From an uncultured Eubacteriales bacterium (GTDB lineage Bacteria; Bacillota; Clostridia; Oscillospirales; Oscillospiraceae), in NCBI GenBank assembly GCA_900543625.1, contig UQSF01000014.1:1-54443 (forward strand): DNA of 54,443 nt, read 5' to 3'. Of the stretch, positions 23,131-31,821 are shown piece after piece (position 1 is the first letter of the stretch; every line of letters begins with the position of its first letter). The notes beneath the pieces are model-generated. The model saw nothing but the letters and a program-made list of their open reading frames with translations, was not told the DNA's origin and did not search any database. Both the position numbers and the translations under genes were made by a program.

Positions 23131-24891
23131 ATGCCAATGGACGCAGTGTTTCTGCATGGCCTGACGCAGGAGCTGACGCAGAGCCTGACCGGCGCGCGCA
23201 TCGACAAGGTGCAGCAGCCGGAGCGCGACCTGCTGCTGCTGTCCGTGCGCACGCAGGGCGGCAATGCCAAGCTGCTCGTGCACGGCGGTGTGGGCAGCGC
23301 GCGTGTGCATTTCACGCGCGGCACGTTTGAAAACCCCGCCGAACCGCCGATGTTCTGTATGCTCCTGCGCAAGCACCTCGTCGGTGCGCGCATCACGGCC
23401 GTCTCGCAGCCCGATTTTGAGCGTATGCTCGTGCTCGACCTTGACGGGCGGGACGAACTCGGCACACCGGTCAAAAAGCAGCTCGTCGTTGAGATGCTCG
23501 GCCGCCAGTCAAACGTCATTCTTGTCAGCGGTGACGGGCACATCATCGACTGTATGCGCCGCGTGGATTCCTCCATGAGCGAGACGCGGCAGGTGCAGCC
23601 GGGGCTGTTTTACCGTACGCCGCTGCGGCAGGATAAGCCGGTGCTGTTTGATACGACGCCGGAGCAGCGCGCGCAGGTGCTCTCCGCCCCGGTCACGGCG
23701 GCGACGGTCGATAAGTGGCTGCTGGGGCTCTTTTCCGGTGTGTCACCGCTGCTGTGCCGGGAGGTGTGCTTCCGCGCGCTTGGCGATGCCAGCCCGCGTT
23801 TGGAGCGGCTGGACGATGCGCAGCGTGCACGCCTGGCGCATGAGCTCGATGCGCTTGTGTTTACCGTCGAGACGAACAATCTTTCCCCGACCATGCTGCT
23901 CGACGGCGAACGGCCGAAGGACTTTTCCGCCGTGCCGATCCTGCAGTATCAGGGCGCGCTCACGTGCCGCGGCTGCGGCTCGTTTTCCGAGCTGCTGGAT
24001 GAGTTTTATCTCCGCCGCGACAAGGCGGAGGCCATGCGCCGCCGCTCGCAGGAACTGACACATCAGGTGCGCACCGTGCGCGACCGCACGGCCAAAAAGC
24101 TCGCCATCCAGCGCTCGGATCTGCTGCGCTGTGCCGACCGCGAGGCCCTGCGGCAGAAGGCCGATCTCATCAAGGCGAACCTCTACCGCATCCATAAGGG
24201 CGACCGCACCGTGACGGTGCAGGACTACTATGCCGAGGGCTGCCCGGACGTGACGATCGAGCTTGATCCGCGCAAGAGCCCGCAGGAAAACGCCGCCGCG
24301 CTCTATAAGGCCTACCGTAAGGCCAAGACGGCCGAGCAGCACCTGACCGGCCTGATTGCCGAGTCGAGCCGGAATCTTGAGTACCTCAACAGCGTGCTCG
24401 ACGAGCTCGCGCGCGCCGAGAGCGAGCGTGATCTCATGGACATCCGTGCCGAGCTGCGCGCGACCGGCTACCTGCGCCAGCCGCGCAATGCCAAAAAGGA
24501 AAAGGCTGCGCCGCGCGCGCCGCTCGCCTTTGTCTCGAGCACCGGATATGAGATCCTTGTCGGCCGCTCCAACACACAAAATGACGAGCTCACGCACCGC
24601 ACTGCCCGCCGCACGGACATCTGGCTGCATGTGCAGAAGGTGCACGGCTCACACGTCATCATCCGCGCGCATGATACGACGCCGGACGAGCAGACGATCG
24701 CCGAGGCGGCAAGTCTCGCCGTGTACTATTCGCAGGCGCGTGACGTCGGCAAGACGCCCGTGGACTACACCATGGCGCGCTTTGTGCGCAAGCCATCCGG
24801 CGCGCTGCCTGGCATGGTGCTCTATACCGATTATCAGACCTGCATGGCCGAGAGCGATGAGGCGATCGTCGAGCGCCTGCGGCTGCGATAG
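23131..24891 (+). CDS. rqcH: RqcH/NFACT-family ribosome quality-control protein
   Basis: 586 residues from ATG 23131, seven bases after GGAGGTG. NFACT-N domain at the start (MDAVFLHGLTQELTQSL, ARIDKVQQPERDLLLL), HhH and coiled-coil middle (about 290-440), and NFACT-R near the end (DIWLHVQKVHGSHVIIRAHD). In Bacillus RqcH binds split 50S-peptidyl-tRNA and recruits tRNA-Ala to add Ala tails; older annotations call it fibronectin-binding protein. The DR motif needed for tailing (Asp97-Arg98 in B. subtilis) appears here as Glu97-Arg98 (PDFERMLVLDL). Expressed with mrnC and a VanZ-like gene. Confidence 0.93.
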   Translation: MPMDAVFLHGLTQELTQSLTGARIDKVQQPERDLLLLSVRTQGGNAKLLVHGGVGSARVHFTRGTFENPAEPPMFCMLLRKHLVGARITAVSQPDFERMLVLDLDGRDELGTPVKKQLVVEMLGRQSNVILVSGDGHIIDCMRRVDSSMSETRQVQPGLFYRTPLRQDKPVLFDTTPEQRAQVLSAPVTAATVDKWLLGLFSGVSPLLCREVCFRALGDASPRLERLDDAQRARLAHELDALVFTVETNNLSPTMLLDGERPKDFSAVPILQYQGALTCRGCGSFSELLDEFYLRRDKAEAMRRRSQELTHQVRTVRDRTAKKLAIQRSDLLRCADREALRQKADLIKANLYRIHKGDRTVTVQDYYAEGCPDVTIELDPRKSPQENAAALYKAYRKAKTAEQHLTGLIAESSRNLEYLNSVLDELARAESERDLMDIRAELRATGYLRQPRNAKKEKAAPRAPLAFVSSTGYEILVGRSNTQNDELTHRTARRTDIWLHVQKVHGSHVIIRAHDTTPDEQTIAEAASLAVYYSQARDVGKTPVDYTMARFVRKPSGALPGMVLYTDYQTCMAESDEAIVERLRLR

Positions 24892-24903
24892 GAGGGCAGG
24901 GGC

Positions 24904-25425
24904 ATGGGTCAATCCGGCGTTCTGCTCGACCTGCTTGTGCTGGTGGCCGTCTATGCTGCATGGCTGCTGCCGAAGTGGCGGCGGCTGGGGAAAAGACCGC
25001 TGCTCGTCTATACGCTCATGTATGGGTGCCTCGCCGGGATCGTGCGCTTTACGCTCATGCCGGTGCTCACGGCGCTGCCGTACTGCTTTGACCATCCGTA
25101 CATCCCGATGCATATGGCTCCGTTTGAGGATGTCATCCACCGCCACGGGGACTATGTGCGGCAGATCGTGCTCAATGTCGTCCTGTTTCTTCCGTTTGGA
25201 GTGCTGCAGCCGCTGTGCGATTGCTGCCGCGGCAGGCGGCCGCGTTTCTGGCGCTGCCTGCTGCTGGCACTGGCGCTCAGCGCCGGCGTCGAGCTCGTGC
25301 AGCCGCTGCTGCACGTTTTCCGCAGAGCAGATATTACGGACGTCATCACGAACACGATCGGCGGCGTGCTCGGCTATGCACTCTGGGCGCTTGGAAACGT
25401 CTGCTGCAAAAAACGGCAGGGATAG
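24904..25425 (+). CDS. VanZ-like membrane protein
   Basis: 173 residues with about four to five membrane segments. The VanZ-like pattern is visible: NVVLFLPFGVLQPL (conserved N and P-G), SAGVELVQPLLHVFRRADITDVITNTIGGVLGY (Glu-x-x-Gln, Arg-x-x-Asp-x-x-D, N-x-x-G). VanZ lends low teicoplanin resistance in vanA clusters, but stand-alone homologues have unknown roles. No van genes are nearby. AGGAGGGCAGGGGC precedes the ATG; last gene of the uppP-vanZ run. Confidence 0.8.
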   Translation: MGQSGVLLDLLVLVAVYAAWLLPKWRRLGKRPLLVYTLMYGCLAGIVRFTLMPVLTALPYCFDHPYIPMHMAPFEDVIHRHGDYVRQIVLNVVLFLPFGVLQPLCDCCRGRRPRFWRCLLLALALSAGVELVQPLLHVFRRADITDVITNTIGGVLGYALWALGNVCCKKRQG

Positions 25426-25452
25426 GCGCTGAACTACCGGCGGCTTTTCCGG

Positions 25453-25481
25453 TTGAAAACAGGCAGAAGTTCCTGTATACT
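25453..25481 (+). promoter_or_regulatory. Promoter of the cysteine desulfidase-like gene
   Basis: TTGAAA (25453-25458), 17-bp spacer, TATACT (25476-25481); 54-nt leader. Confidence 0.7.
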
Positions 25482-25541
25482 GATGTTGTTACAAAAACGC
25501 GAAAACGCGGATAACAGAGAAATCAAATTCGGAGGAAAATT

Positions 25542-26816
25542 ATGGATAAACGGATCTATCGCGAATATGTCGCGATCCTGAAAGAGGAGCTGCAGCCCGC
25601 CATGGGCTGTACCGAGCCCATCGCCGTGGCTTACTGTGCGGCGCTTGCGCGCCAGACGCTCGGCGCGCTGCCGGAGACGGTGGAGGTGCTTGCAAGTGCG
25701 AACATCATCAAAAACGTCAAGAGCGTCATCGTTCCGAATACGAACGGCCTGCGCGGCATCGCGGCCGCGGCCGCGGCTGGCATCGTGGCCGACAACGCGG
25801 ATGCGCAGCTTCAGGTGCTCGCGGAGCTCACGCCGGAGCAGGTAGAGTCCGTCAGCACCTATCTGGAGCAGGCGGCGTTCACCGTCGGGCGTTCGGATAA
25901 GGACTATGTGTTTGACATTCAGGTGCGCGTCACGGCGGGAACGGACAGCGCCTTCGTCGAGATCGCTGGCTTCCATACCAACGTGATCCGTGTGGAGAAA
26001 AACGGCGTCGTGCTGCAGCATAAGGACTATCAGGAGTCGGCCGGTCAGCACACGACCGACCGCAGCCTGCTGACGGTCGAGAATATCATCGCCTTTGCTA
26101 ACGAGGTCGAGATCGCCGATGTGCAGGAGATCCTCCAGCGGCAGATCGACCTGAACTGGGCGATAGCCGAGGAAGGCCTGCGGGGGGACTACGGTGCGAA
26201 CATCGGCCGCATCCTGCTGCAGTCTTACGGCATGAGCGTCCACAATCGCGCCAAGGCCTACGCCGCGGCCGGGTCGGATGCACGCATGAACGGCTGCGAC
26301 CTGCCGGTCGTCATCAATTCCGGCAGCGGCAATCAGGGCCTGACGGCGTCCCTGCCGGTCGTGATCTATGCCAAGGAGCTCGACGTCACGCAGGAGATGC
26401 TCTACCGCGCGCTTGCGGTGTCGAACCTGATCACCATCCATCTGAAGACCGGCATCGGCAGCCTGTCCGCCTATTGCGGCGCGACGGCGGCCGGCTGCGG
26501 CGCGGCAGCAGGCGTGACGTATCTCTACGGCGGTCAGTTCCGCGAGATCGCGCACACGGTCGTCAATGCCGTTGCCATCGCCTCCGGCATGATCTGCGAC
26601 GGTGCGAAGGCAAGCTGTGCGGCCAAGATCGCCTCGGCGGTCGAGGCGGGGTTGCTGGGGATGCAGATGCAGATGCACGAGAGCCAGTTCTACGGCGGCG
26701 ACGGCATCGTCGTCAAGGGCGTGGAGAACACGATCCGCAACATCGGCACGCTTGCCAGCGAGGGCATGCGTGAAACCGACCGCACGATTATCCGCATGAT
26801 GATCCAGGAGCACTGA
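25542..26816 (+). CDS. L-cysteine desulfidase-like protein (UPF0597/CyuA family)
   Basis: 424 residues. The family begins with LQPAMGCTEPIAVAYC (Cys23) and has a C-terminal SDH-alpha-like domain with YCGATAAGCGAAAGVTYL and MICDGAKASC, whose cysteines would hold a [4Fe-4S] cluster. Family members (CyuA, methanogen CdsB) split L-cysteine into pyruvate, ammonia and sulfide; some may prefer serine or related substrates. Placed directly before sdaAB-sdaAA but with its own promoter and terminator, so the locus gathers two iron-sulfur lyases making pyruvate from Cys and Ser. CGGAGGAAAATT precedes the ATG. Substrate is inferred. Confidence 0.85.
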   Translation: MDKRIYREYVAILKEELQPAMGCTEPIAVAYCAALARQTLGALPETVEVLASANIIKNVKSVIVPNTNGLRGIAAAAAAGIVADNADAQLQVLAELTPEQVESVSTYLEQAAFTVGRSDKDYVFDIQVRVTAGTDSAFVEIAGFHTNVIRVEKNGVVLQHKDYQESAGQHTTDRSLLTVENIIAFANEVEIADVQEILQRQIDLNWAIAEEGLRGDYGANIGRILLQSYGMSVHNRAKAYAAAGSDARMNGCDLPVVINSGSGNQGLTASLPVVIYAKELDVTQEMLYRALAVSNLITIHLKTGIGSLSAYCGATAAGCGAAAGVTYLYGGQFREIAHTVVNAVAIASGMICDGAKASCAAKIASAVEAGLLGMQMQMHESQFYGGDGIVVKGVENTIRNIGTLASEGMRETDRTIIRMMIQEH

Positions 26817-26829
26817 CACATATGGAATT

Positions 26830-26862
26830 TGCCGGCTGCCGCATGGCGGCCGGCATTTTTTT
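26830..26862 (+). terminator. Terminator after the desulfidase-like gene
   Basis: 11-bp stem (26830-26840 with 26845-26855, one T-G pair, loop GCAT) followed by seven T. Confidence 0.9.
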
Positions 26863-26882
26863 CGCGCAGCGGCGCGTGCCGC

Positions 26883-26911
26883 TTGCATTTCGGGCGCATG
26901 GCGCGTATAAT
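26883..26911 (+). promoter_or_regulatory. sdaAB-sdaAA promoter
   Basis: TTGCAT (26883-26888), 17-bp spacer, perfect TATAAT (26906-26911). The same boxes and spacing as the liv promoter at 7973-8001. Confidence 0.75.
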
Positions 26912-26968
26912 AACGCATATTTTTTGATCCGCGATCTGCGGCCTGTTTTGCATCCAAGGAGGCGTATT

Positions 26969-27637
26969 ATGCGTTTATTTGATATTCTCGGGCCCGTGAT
27001 GGTCGGCCCGTCCAGCAGTCACACGGCCGGCGCTGTGCGCATTGGCCTGACGGCGCGCAAGCTGCTCGGCGACCGGCCGGTGCATGCCGACATCTCGCTG
27101 CACGGCAGCTTTGCCCTGACCGGCCATGGCCACGGCACGGACTGCGCGCTGATTGCGGGCCTGCTCGGTATGCAGCCGGACGACCTGCGTATCCCGGAAA
27201 GTTTCGCCGTCGCGGCGGAGCAGGGGCTGACGTTCACATTTCAGAACGTTCAGATGCGCAATGCGCATCCGAATACCGCGCGCCTGAAGCTCACGGGAGC
27301 AAACGGCCGCGCGCTCGATATCGTGGCCGAGAGCGTCGGCGGCGGGCGCATCCGTATCCGCTCCATCGACGGCATTGAGACGAACTTTTCCGGTGAGCAT
27401 AACACGCTCATCGTCCATAATCAGGACACGCCCGGCCATGTCGCGGCCGTGACGGCGGCGCTCATGCAGCGGCATGTCAACATCGCCACCATGCAGCTCT
27501 ACCGTGATGAGCAGGGGGGCTATGCGGTCATGATCCTAGAATGTGACCAGCCGATCCCGAAGGACATCGAGCAGTGGCTGTCGCACATCGAGGGCATTCA
27601 GAAGATCACGATCTTTAATCAGGAGGAACCGGTATGA
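26969..27637 (+). CDS. sdaAB: L-serine ammonia-lyase, beta subunit
   Basis: 222 residues from ATG 26969 (AAGGAGG upstream). Starts MRLFDILGPVMVGPSSSHTA, the conserved beta-subunit motif with the SSSHTAG serine/histidine cluster. It ends in an ACT domain (HNQDTPGHVAAVTAALMQ, NIATMQLYRDEQGGYAVMIL). With the alpha subunit it deaminates L-serine to pyruvate and ammonia. An upstream in-frame ATG at 26822 is rejected because the extension spans the terminator and promoter. Its stop overlaps sdaAA by 4 bp. Confidence 0.95.
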   Translation: MRLFDILGPVMVGPSSSHTAGAVRIGLTARKLLGDRPVHADISLHGSFALTGHGHGTDCALIAGLLGMQPDDLRIPESFAVAAEQGLTFTFQNVQMRNAHPNTARLKLTGANGRALDIVAESVGGGRIRIRSIDGIETNFSGEHNTLIVHNQDTPGHVAAVTAALMQRHVNIATMQLYRDEQGGYAVMILECDQPIPKDIEQWLSHIEGIQKITIFNQEEPV

Positions 27638-28512
27638 GCTTTTCGAGCATTGCGGACATGCTTTCTGCGGCGCAGGAGCGCACCCAGCCGCTCTACGCCG
27701 TCATTCGCGACGCGGACTGTCTGGAAAACGGCTATGACGCTGCGGCCTCCCACCGACAGATCGCAGCGCTCTGGGCGGCCATGCAGGCCTCCAGCCGGCA
27801 GTACTGTGCGGACGACCGCTCCAACAGCGGGCTCATCGGCGGCGACGCGGAAAAGCTCCGTGCGGCGGCGGAAAAGGGCTTGCTGCTCGGCGGGACATAT
27901 TTTCAGCGCGTGACGGAGCAGGCGCTCAAAGTCGCCGAGTGCAACGCCTGCATGAAGCGCATCGTTGCCGCACCCACGGCGGGCAGCTGCGGCGTGCTTC
28001 CGGCGGTGCTGATCCCGCTCACCGACGAGCGGGACGTTCCGGAGGAGACGATCCTGCAGGCGCTGTACATCGCGGCGGGCTTCGGTCAGGTCACGGCGCT
28101 GCGCGCGAGCGTTGCCGGGGCGCAGGGCGGCTGTCAGGCGGAGATCGGCACGGCCAGCGCCATGGCCGCCGCCGCGCTGACGCATATCCTCGGCGGTACG
28201 GCGCAGCAGTGCGCGGATGCGTACGCCATCGCGCTTGCAAACCTGCTTGGGCTTGTCTGCGATCCGGTCGCGGGGCTTGTGGAGGTGCCGTGCGTCAAGC
28301 GCAACGTCATCGGCGCGGTCAACGCCGTGAGCGCGGCGAACATGGCCGTCGCCGGCATCACGAGCCGCATTCCGGTCGATGAGGTCATCGACGCAATGGG
28401 TGAGATCGGTGACGCGCTCCCGACCGACCTGCGCGAGACCGGGCTCGGCGGTCTTGCGGGCACACCGACCGGGCGAAAGATCGCGCGCGAGGTCACGCAG
28501 GCCGGGCTCTGA
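27634..28512 (+). CDS. sdaAA: L-serine ammonia-lyase, iron-sulfur alpha subunit
   Basis: 292 residues, coupled to sdaAB by ATGA. Family blocks: SRQYCADDRSNSGLIGG, IVAAPTAGSCGVLPAVL (substrate and cluster Cys), AGAQGGCQAEIGTASAMAAA (cluster Cys) and VCDPVAGLVEVPCVKRN (third cluster Cys). The oxygen-labile [4Fe-4S] cluster fits an anaerobic host. Two-subunit form as in Bacillus and Clostridia rather than the single-chain enteric form. A clear terminator follows. Confidence 0.96.
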   Translation: MSFSSIADMLSAAQERTQPLYAVIRDADCLENGYDAAASHRQIAALWAAMQASSRQYCADDRSNSGLIGGDAEKLRAAAEKGLLLGGTYFQRVTEQALKVAECNACMKRIVAAPTAGSCGVLPAVLIPLTDERDVPEETILQALYIAAGFGQVTALRASVAGAQGGCQAEIGTASAMAAAALTHILGGTAQQCADAYAIALANLLGLVCDPVAGLVEVPCVKRNVIGAVNAVSAANMAVAGITSRIPVDEVIDAMGEIGDALPTDLRETGLGGLAGTPTGRKIAREVTQAGL

Positions 28513-28525
28513 GCGGCGTATACGA

Positions 28526-28557
28526 AACCTGCTGCATCGGCGGTGCAGCAGGTTTTT
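28526..28557 (+). terminator. Terminator of sdaAB-sdaAA
   Basis: AACCTGCTGCA (28526-28536) pairs perfectly with TGCAGCAGGTT (28544-28554), 7-nt loop, then T-run. Confidence 0.9.
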
Positions 28558-28658
28558 GCACAAAAAGGCTTGACAGAAGCGCAAAATGACGGCAATGTAT
28601 ATCTGAAATTATGAGACCGATCAGGCGTGACCCGCTCGGCGGGCAGAAAGGCGGAGCT

Positions 28659-29612
28659 ATGGAATACAACAAACCCATTGCGGATATGTGCCCCGGCATG
28701 GATGTCGAGGGCTTTTACATCCTGCGCGCAGCGGCGCTCAAGACGACCAACAGCGGCAAGCCCTTTCTCAGCGGCACGATCTGTGACCGCACGGGCAGCA
28801 TGGAGATCAAGATCTGGGATTACAGCGGCCCAATCGGCGCGCGTGCGGACGATGCCGGCCGCGTCGTGAAGATCCGCGGCAGTGTTTCGGAATACCGCGG
28901 TGCGCTTCAGGTGAGCGTGCACCGCATCCGCATGGCCGAGAGCGCGGACACGTATGATAAATCTCTGCTCGTACCGACGGCACCGATCGACGCCGATGCT
29001 GCGCTCGCGGACGTGCAGCGGCTGGTCGCCTCGATCGCGGATGCGGACTACCGCAGCGTCGCCGAGACAATGCTCGCGCGCCACCTGGATGCGTTTCGCC
29101 GTATCCCGGCCGGAAAGACCGTGCACCACAGCTTCCTGTCCGGCCTTTTGATGCACACATACAATATGCTGCGTGCGGCGGATTTTCTCGCCGGGCTCTA
29201 TCCGGAGGTCATCGACCGCAGCCTGCTGCTGACCGGCACACTGCTGCACGATTTTGCCAAGGAGCGGGAGTTCGTGTTTTCCGACCTCGGCATCGTGACG
29301 GAGTATTCCACCGCTGGGCAGCTGCTCGGTCATCTGGTCATGGGCGCGCAGGAAGTCGCGGACGTCGCGCGCGAGCTTGCCATTGCCGAGGAAAAGTCCC
29401 TGCTGCTGCAGCATCTGCTGCTCTCGCACCACGGCGAGCCGGACTTCGGCGCGGCCGTGCGCCCCATGTGCGCCGAGGCGGAGCTGCTGTCGTACATCGA
29501 CCTCATTGACAGCCGCATGGAGATCTATGCCGAGACGCTCCCGAGCGTGCCGGCCGGCGGCTTCAGCCAGCGTATTTTTGCGCTGGAAAAGAAGATCTAT
29601 CACCACAACTGA
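28659..29612 (+). CDS. yhaM: 3'-5' exoribonuclease YhaM family
   Basis: 317 residues from ATG 28659 (GAAAGGCGG upstream). N-terminal OB-fold (ALKTTNSGKPFLSGTICDRT, EIKIWDYSG) that binds nucleic acid, then an HD hydrolase domain: KTVHHSFLSGLLMHTYNM, LLLTGTLLHDFAKEREF (His-Asp), LLSHHGEPDFG. Length equals the Bacillus enzyme (about 314). Degrades RNA, and DNA in vitro, from the 3' end. Leads a short pair with cca (11-bp gap), both acting on RNA 3' ends. Confidence 0.92.
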   Translation: MEYNKPIADMCPGMDVEGFYILRAAALKTTNSGKPFLSGTICDRTGSMEIKIWDYSGPIGARADDAGRVVKIRGSVSEYRGALQVSVHRIRMAESADTYDKSLLVPTAPIDADAALADVQRLVASIADADYRSVAETMLARHLDAFRRIPAGKTVHHSFLSGLLMHTYNMLRAADFLAGLYPEVIDRSLLLTGTLLHDFAKEREFVFSDLGIVTEYSTAGQLLGHLVMGAQEVADVARELAIAEEKSLLLQHLLLSHHGEPDFGAAVRPMCAEAELLSYIDLIDSRMEIYAETLPSVPAGGFSQRIFALEKKIYHHN

Positions 29613-29623
29613 GGAGCTTGCCC

Positions 29624-30964
29624 ATGATGACCCTGCCGGAACAAGTGCATATGGCGCTCGACCGCCTCAAGGCGGCGGGGTGGGAGGCCTTCGTCGTCGG
29701 CGGCGCGGTGCGCGATGCGCTGCGCGGCTGCGCGGCGGGGGACTGGGACATCACGACCAACGCCGAGCCCGAGCAGGTCGAGCGGGTCTTTTCCGGCGAA
29801 CGGCTCATCGAGACGGGACTCCGCCACGGCACTGTGACCGTCCTGCTCGACGACCTGCCGCTCGAGATCACGACCTACCGCGTTGACGGCGGCTACTCAG
29901 ATCACCGGCGGCCGGACAGCGTGACGTTCACGCGCAGCCTGCGCGACGATCTGCTGCGGCGCGATTTCACGATGAATGCGCTCGCTTATCATCCGCGCAC
30001 GGGGCTTGTGGATATCTGCGGCGGCGCGGAGGATCTTGCGCGCGGTGTCGTGCGCTGCGTGGGTGAGCCCGAGCGCCGCTTTCGGGAGGACGGGCTGCGC
30101 ATTTTGCGCGCGCTGCGCTTTGCGTCCGTGCTCGGCTTCACCATCGAACCGGAGACGGCGGCGGCTATCCACCGTTGCGCCGAGCTGCTGCGGTATCTTG
30201 CGGCGGAGCGCGTGCTGAGCGAGCTGACAAAGCTGCTCTGCGGGCAAAACGCAGGTGCGGTGCTGTGGGAATTTTCCGATGTGCTGGCCGTCTCCATCCC
30301 GGAGCTGCGGCCGATGTTCGGCTTTGCGCAGCACAACCCGCACCACGACCGGGACGTCTGGCAGCACACGGTCGCGGTCGTGGAGCACATCCCGCCCGAG
30401 CCGGTGCTGCGCTGGGCAGCGCTGCTGCACGACGTCGGAAAGCCGCCGTGCTTTTCGCTTGCAGACGACGGCGTCGGACACTTCTACGGTCATGCCGCCA
30501 AGAGCACGGAGCTCGCGGATGCGATCCTGACGCGGCTGCGTATGGATACGGCCGGGCGCACGCGCATCACGCAGCTCATCCGCTATCACGACCTGCCCAT
30601 TTCCCCAGAGCCGAAACCCATCCGGCGGCTGATGCATAAGCTCGGCGTCGAGCCGGTGCGGCAGCTCTTCGCGCTGCACATCGCCGATACCTGCGGGCAG
30701 TCCGCCATCTGCGCCGGACGCGTGCAGACCTATCAGGAGGCCGGGCGCGTGCTCGATGCGCTGCTTGCGGCGGATGCCTGCTTTTCGCTCCGGGATCTCG
30801 CCGTCAACGGCAGCGACCTGCTCGCGCTCGGCCTGCGCGGGCGGGCTGTGGGTGCGGCGCTGCAGGCGTGTCTGGATGCCGTCATGGATGAGCGGGTCGC
30901 AAATGAGCGGGAGGCGCTGCTGGCGTATGCGGCGGAAAATTTGCACCGCTTTGCAAATTCCTGA
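29624..30964 (+). CDS. cca: CCA tRNA nucleotidyltransferase with HD domain
   Basis: 446 residues from ATG 29624, six bases after TGAGGAG. Head domain GGAVRDALRG and GDWDITTNA (metal Asp pair), RRDFTMNALAYH, RFREDGLRILRALRFAS are typical class II tRNA nucleotidyltransferase motifs; an HD domain follows (HDRDVWQHTV, WAALLHDVGKPP). Adds or repairs the 3' CCA of tRNA. Because poly(A) polymerases share the head, a small chance remains of that activity. Gene follows yhaM. Confidence 0.93.
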   Translation: MMTLPEQVHMALDRLKAAGWEAFVVGGAVRDALRGCAAGDWDITTNAEPEQVERVFSGERLIETGLRHGTVTVLLDDLPLEITTYRVDGGYSDHRRPDSVTFTRSLRDDLLRRDFTMNALAYHPRTGLVDICGGAEDLARGVVRCVGEPERRFREDGLRILRALRFASVLGFTIEPETAAAIHRCAELLRYLAAERVLSELTKLLCGQNAGAVLWEFSDVLAVSIPELRPMFGFAQHNPHHDRDVWQHTVAVVEHIPPEPVLRWAALLHDVGKPPCFSLADDGVGHFYGHAAKSTELADAILTRLRMDTAGRTRITQLIRYHDLPISPEPKPIRRLMHKLGVEPVRQLFALHIADTCGQSAICAGRVQTYQEAGRVLDALLAADACFSLRDLAVNGSDLLALGLRGRAVGAALQACLDAVMDERVANEREALLAYAAENLHRFANS

Positions 30965-30974
30965 CCGTCAGGTC

Positions 30975-31003
30975 TTGAAAAATGTGGGGCGATGTTATAA
31001 GAT
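30975..31003 (+). promoter_or_regulatory. Promoter upstream of the TrmH-type methylase
   Basis: TTGAAA (30975-30980), 17-bp spacer, TAAGAT (30998-31003); 45-nt leader. It may start the whole run to topA. Confidence 0.6.
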
Positions 31004-31053
31004 GAAGGACAATATCTAATTACATTGTAATAGAATATGCGGAGAACAGGACA

Positions 31054-31809
31054 ATGGAGCAGATTCGGTCGCGGAAAAATCAATACATCCTGCACCTGCG
31101 CGCGCTGGCAAAGTCGGCAGATGCGCGCCGGGAGGCGGGGGAGTACGTCTGCGACGGCGAAAAGCTGCTGCGCGAGGCGCTGCAGTTCGGCGCGGAGGTC
31201 ACGTCCGTGCTCTGGCGCGAGGCGGCGGCATTTTCACTGCCGGACGGTATCGCGCAGTACGCGGCGGATGCCGAGCTTGTCGAGTATGCCTCGCCGCTCA
31301 TGCACTCGCCGGGTCCGGTCTTTACCGTGCGCATCCCGGCGATGCACCTGCCGGAGCCGCTGCGCCGGGTCATCGTGCTCGAAGGGGTGCAGGACCCCGG
31401 CAACGTCGGCACGGTCATCCGCACGGCCAACGCCCTCAGCATGGATGCCGTGGTGCTCACCGGCGCGTGCGCCGATCTCTACGGCTCGAAGACCGTGCGC
31501 GCGGCGATGGGCGCGCTCTTCCGTCAGCCGGTGCTGACGTGCGCGACGGACGAGCTGATGCAGCTGCTGCGCGCAAACGGGCTCAAGCTCTACGGCGCGG
31601 CGCTGACGGACACGGCGCAGGATCTGCGGCGCGTGCCGCTCACACCGGCTGCCGTGGCGATCGGCAGTGAGGGGCGCGGCCTGAGCGCGGAGCTGCTCGC
31701 GCAGTGCGACGGGCAGATCATCATCCCCATGCAGCCGGGCGCGGAGTCGCTCAATGCGGCGGTGGCCGCGGCGGTCGTCATGTGGGAGATCGCCCGCACC
31801 GTGACATGA
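31054..31809 (+). CDS. TrmH/SpoU-family RNA 2'-O-methyltransferase
   Basis: 251 residues. N-terminal substrate-binding domain (YVCDGEKLLREALQFGAEV), then the knotted SPOUT domain with motif 1 VLEGVQDPGNVGTVIRTANA, motif 2 AIGSEGRGLS and motif 3 PGAESLNAAVAAAVVMWEIAR, which binds S-adenosylmethionine. Methylates a ribose in rRNA or tRNA; the exact nucleotide cannot be told. Followed 12 bp later by dprA. Confidence 0.9.
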   Translation: MEQIRSRKNQYILHLRALAKSADARREAGEYVCDGEKLLREALQFGAEVTSVLWREAAAFSLPDGIAQYAADAELVEYASPLMHSPGPVFTVRIPAMHLPEPLRRVIVLEGVQDPGNVGTVIRTANALSMDAVVLTGACADLYGSKTVRAAMGALFRQPVLTCATDELMQLLRANGLKLYGAALTDTAQDLRRVPLTPAAVAIGSEGRGLSAELLAQCDGQIIIPMQPGAESLNAAVAAAVVMWEIARTVT

Positions 31810-31821
31810 GGAGGGCGTGAG

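Noticed and set aside
28571..28599. Promoter for yhaM from TTGACA at 28571
   Set aside because: The only good -10 (TATATC) lies about 22 bp away, too far for sigma-A; 17-18 bp spacing gives no match.
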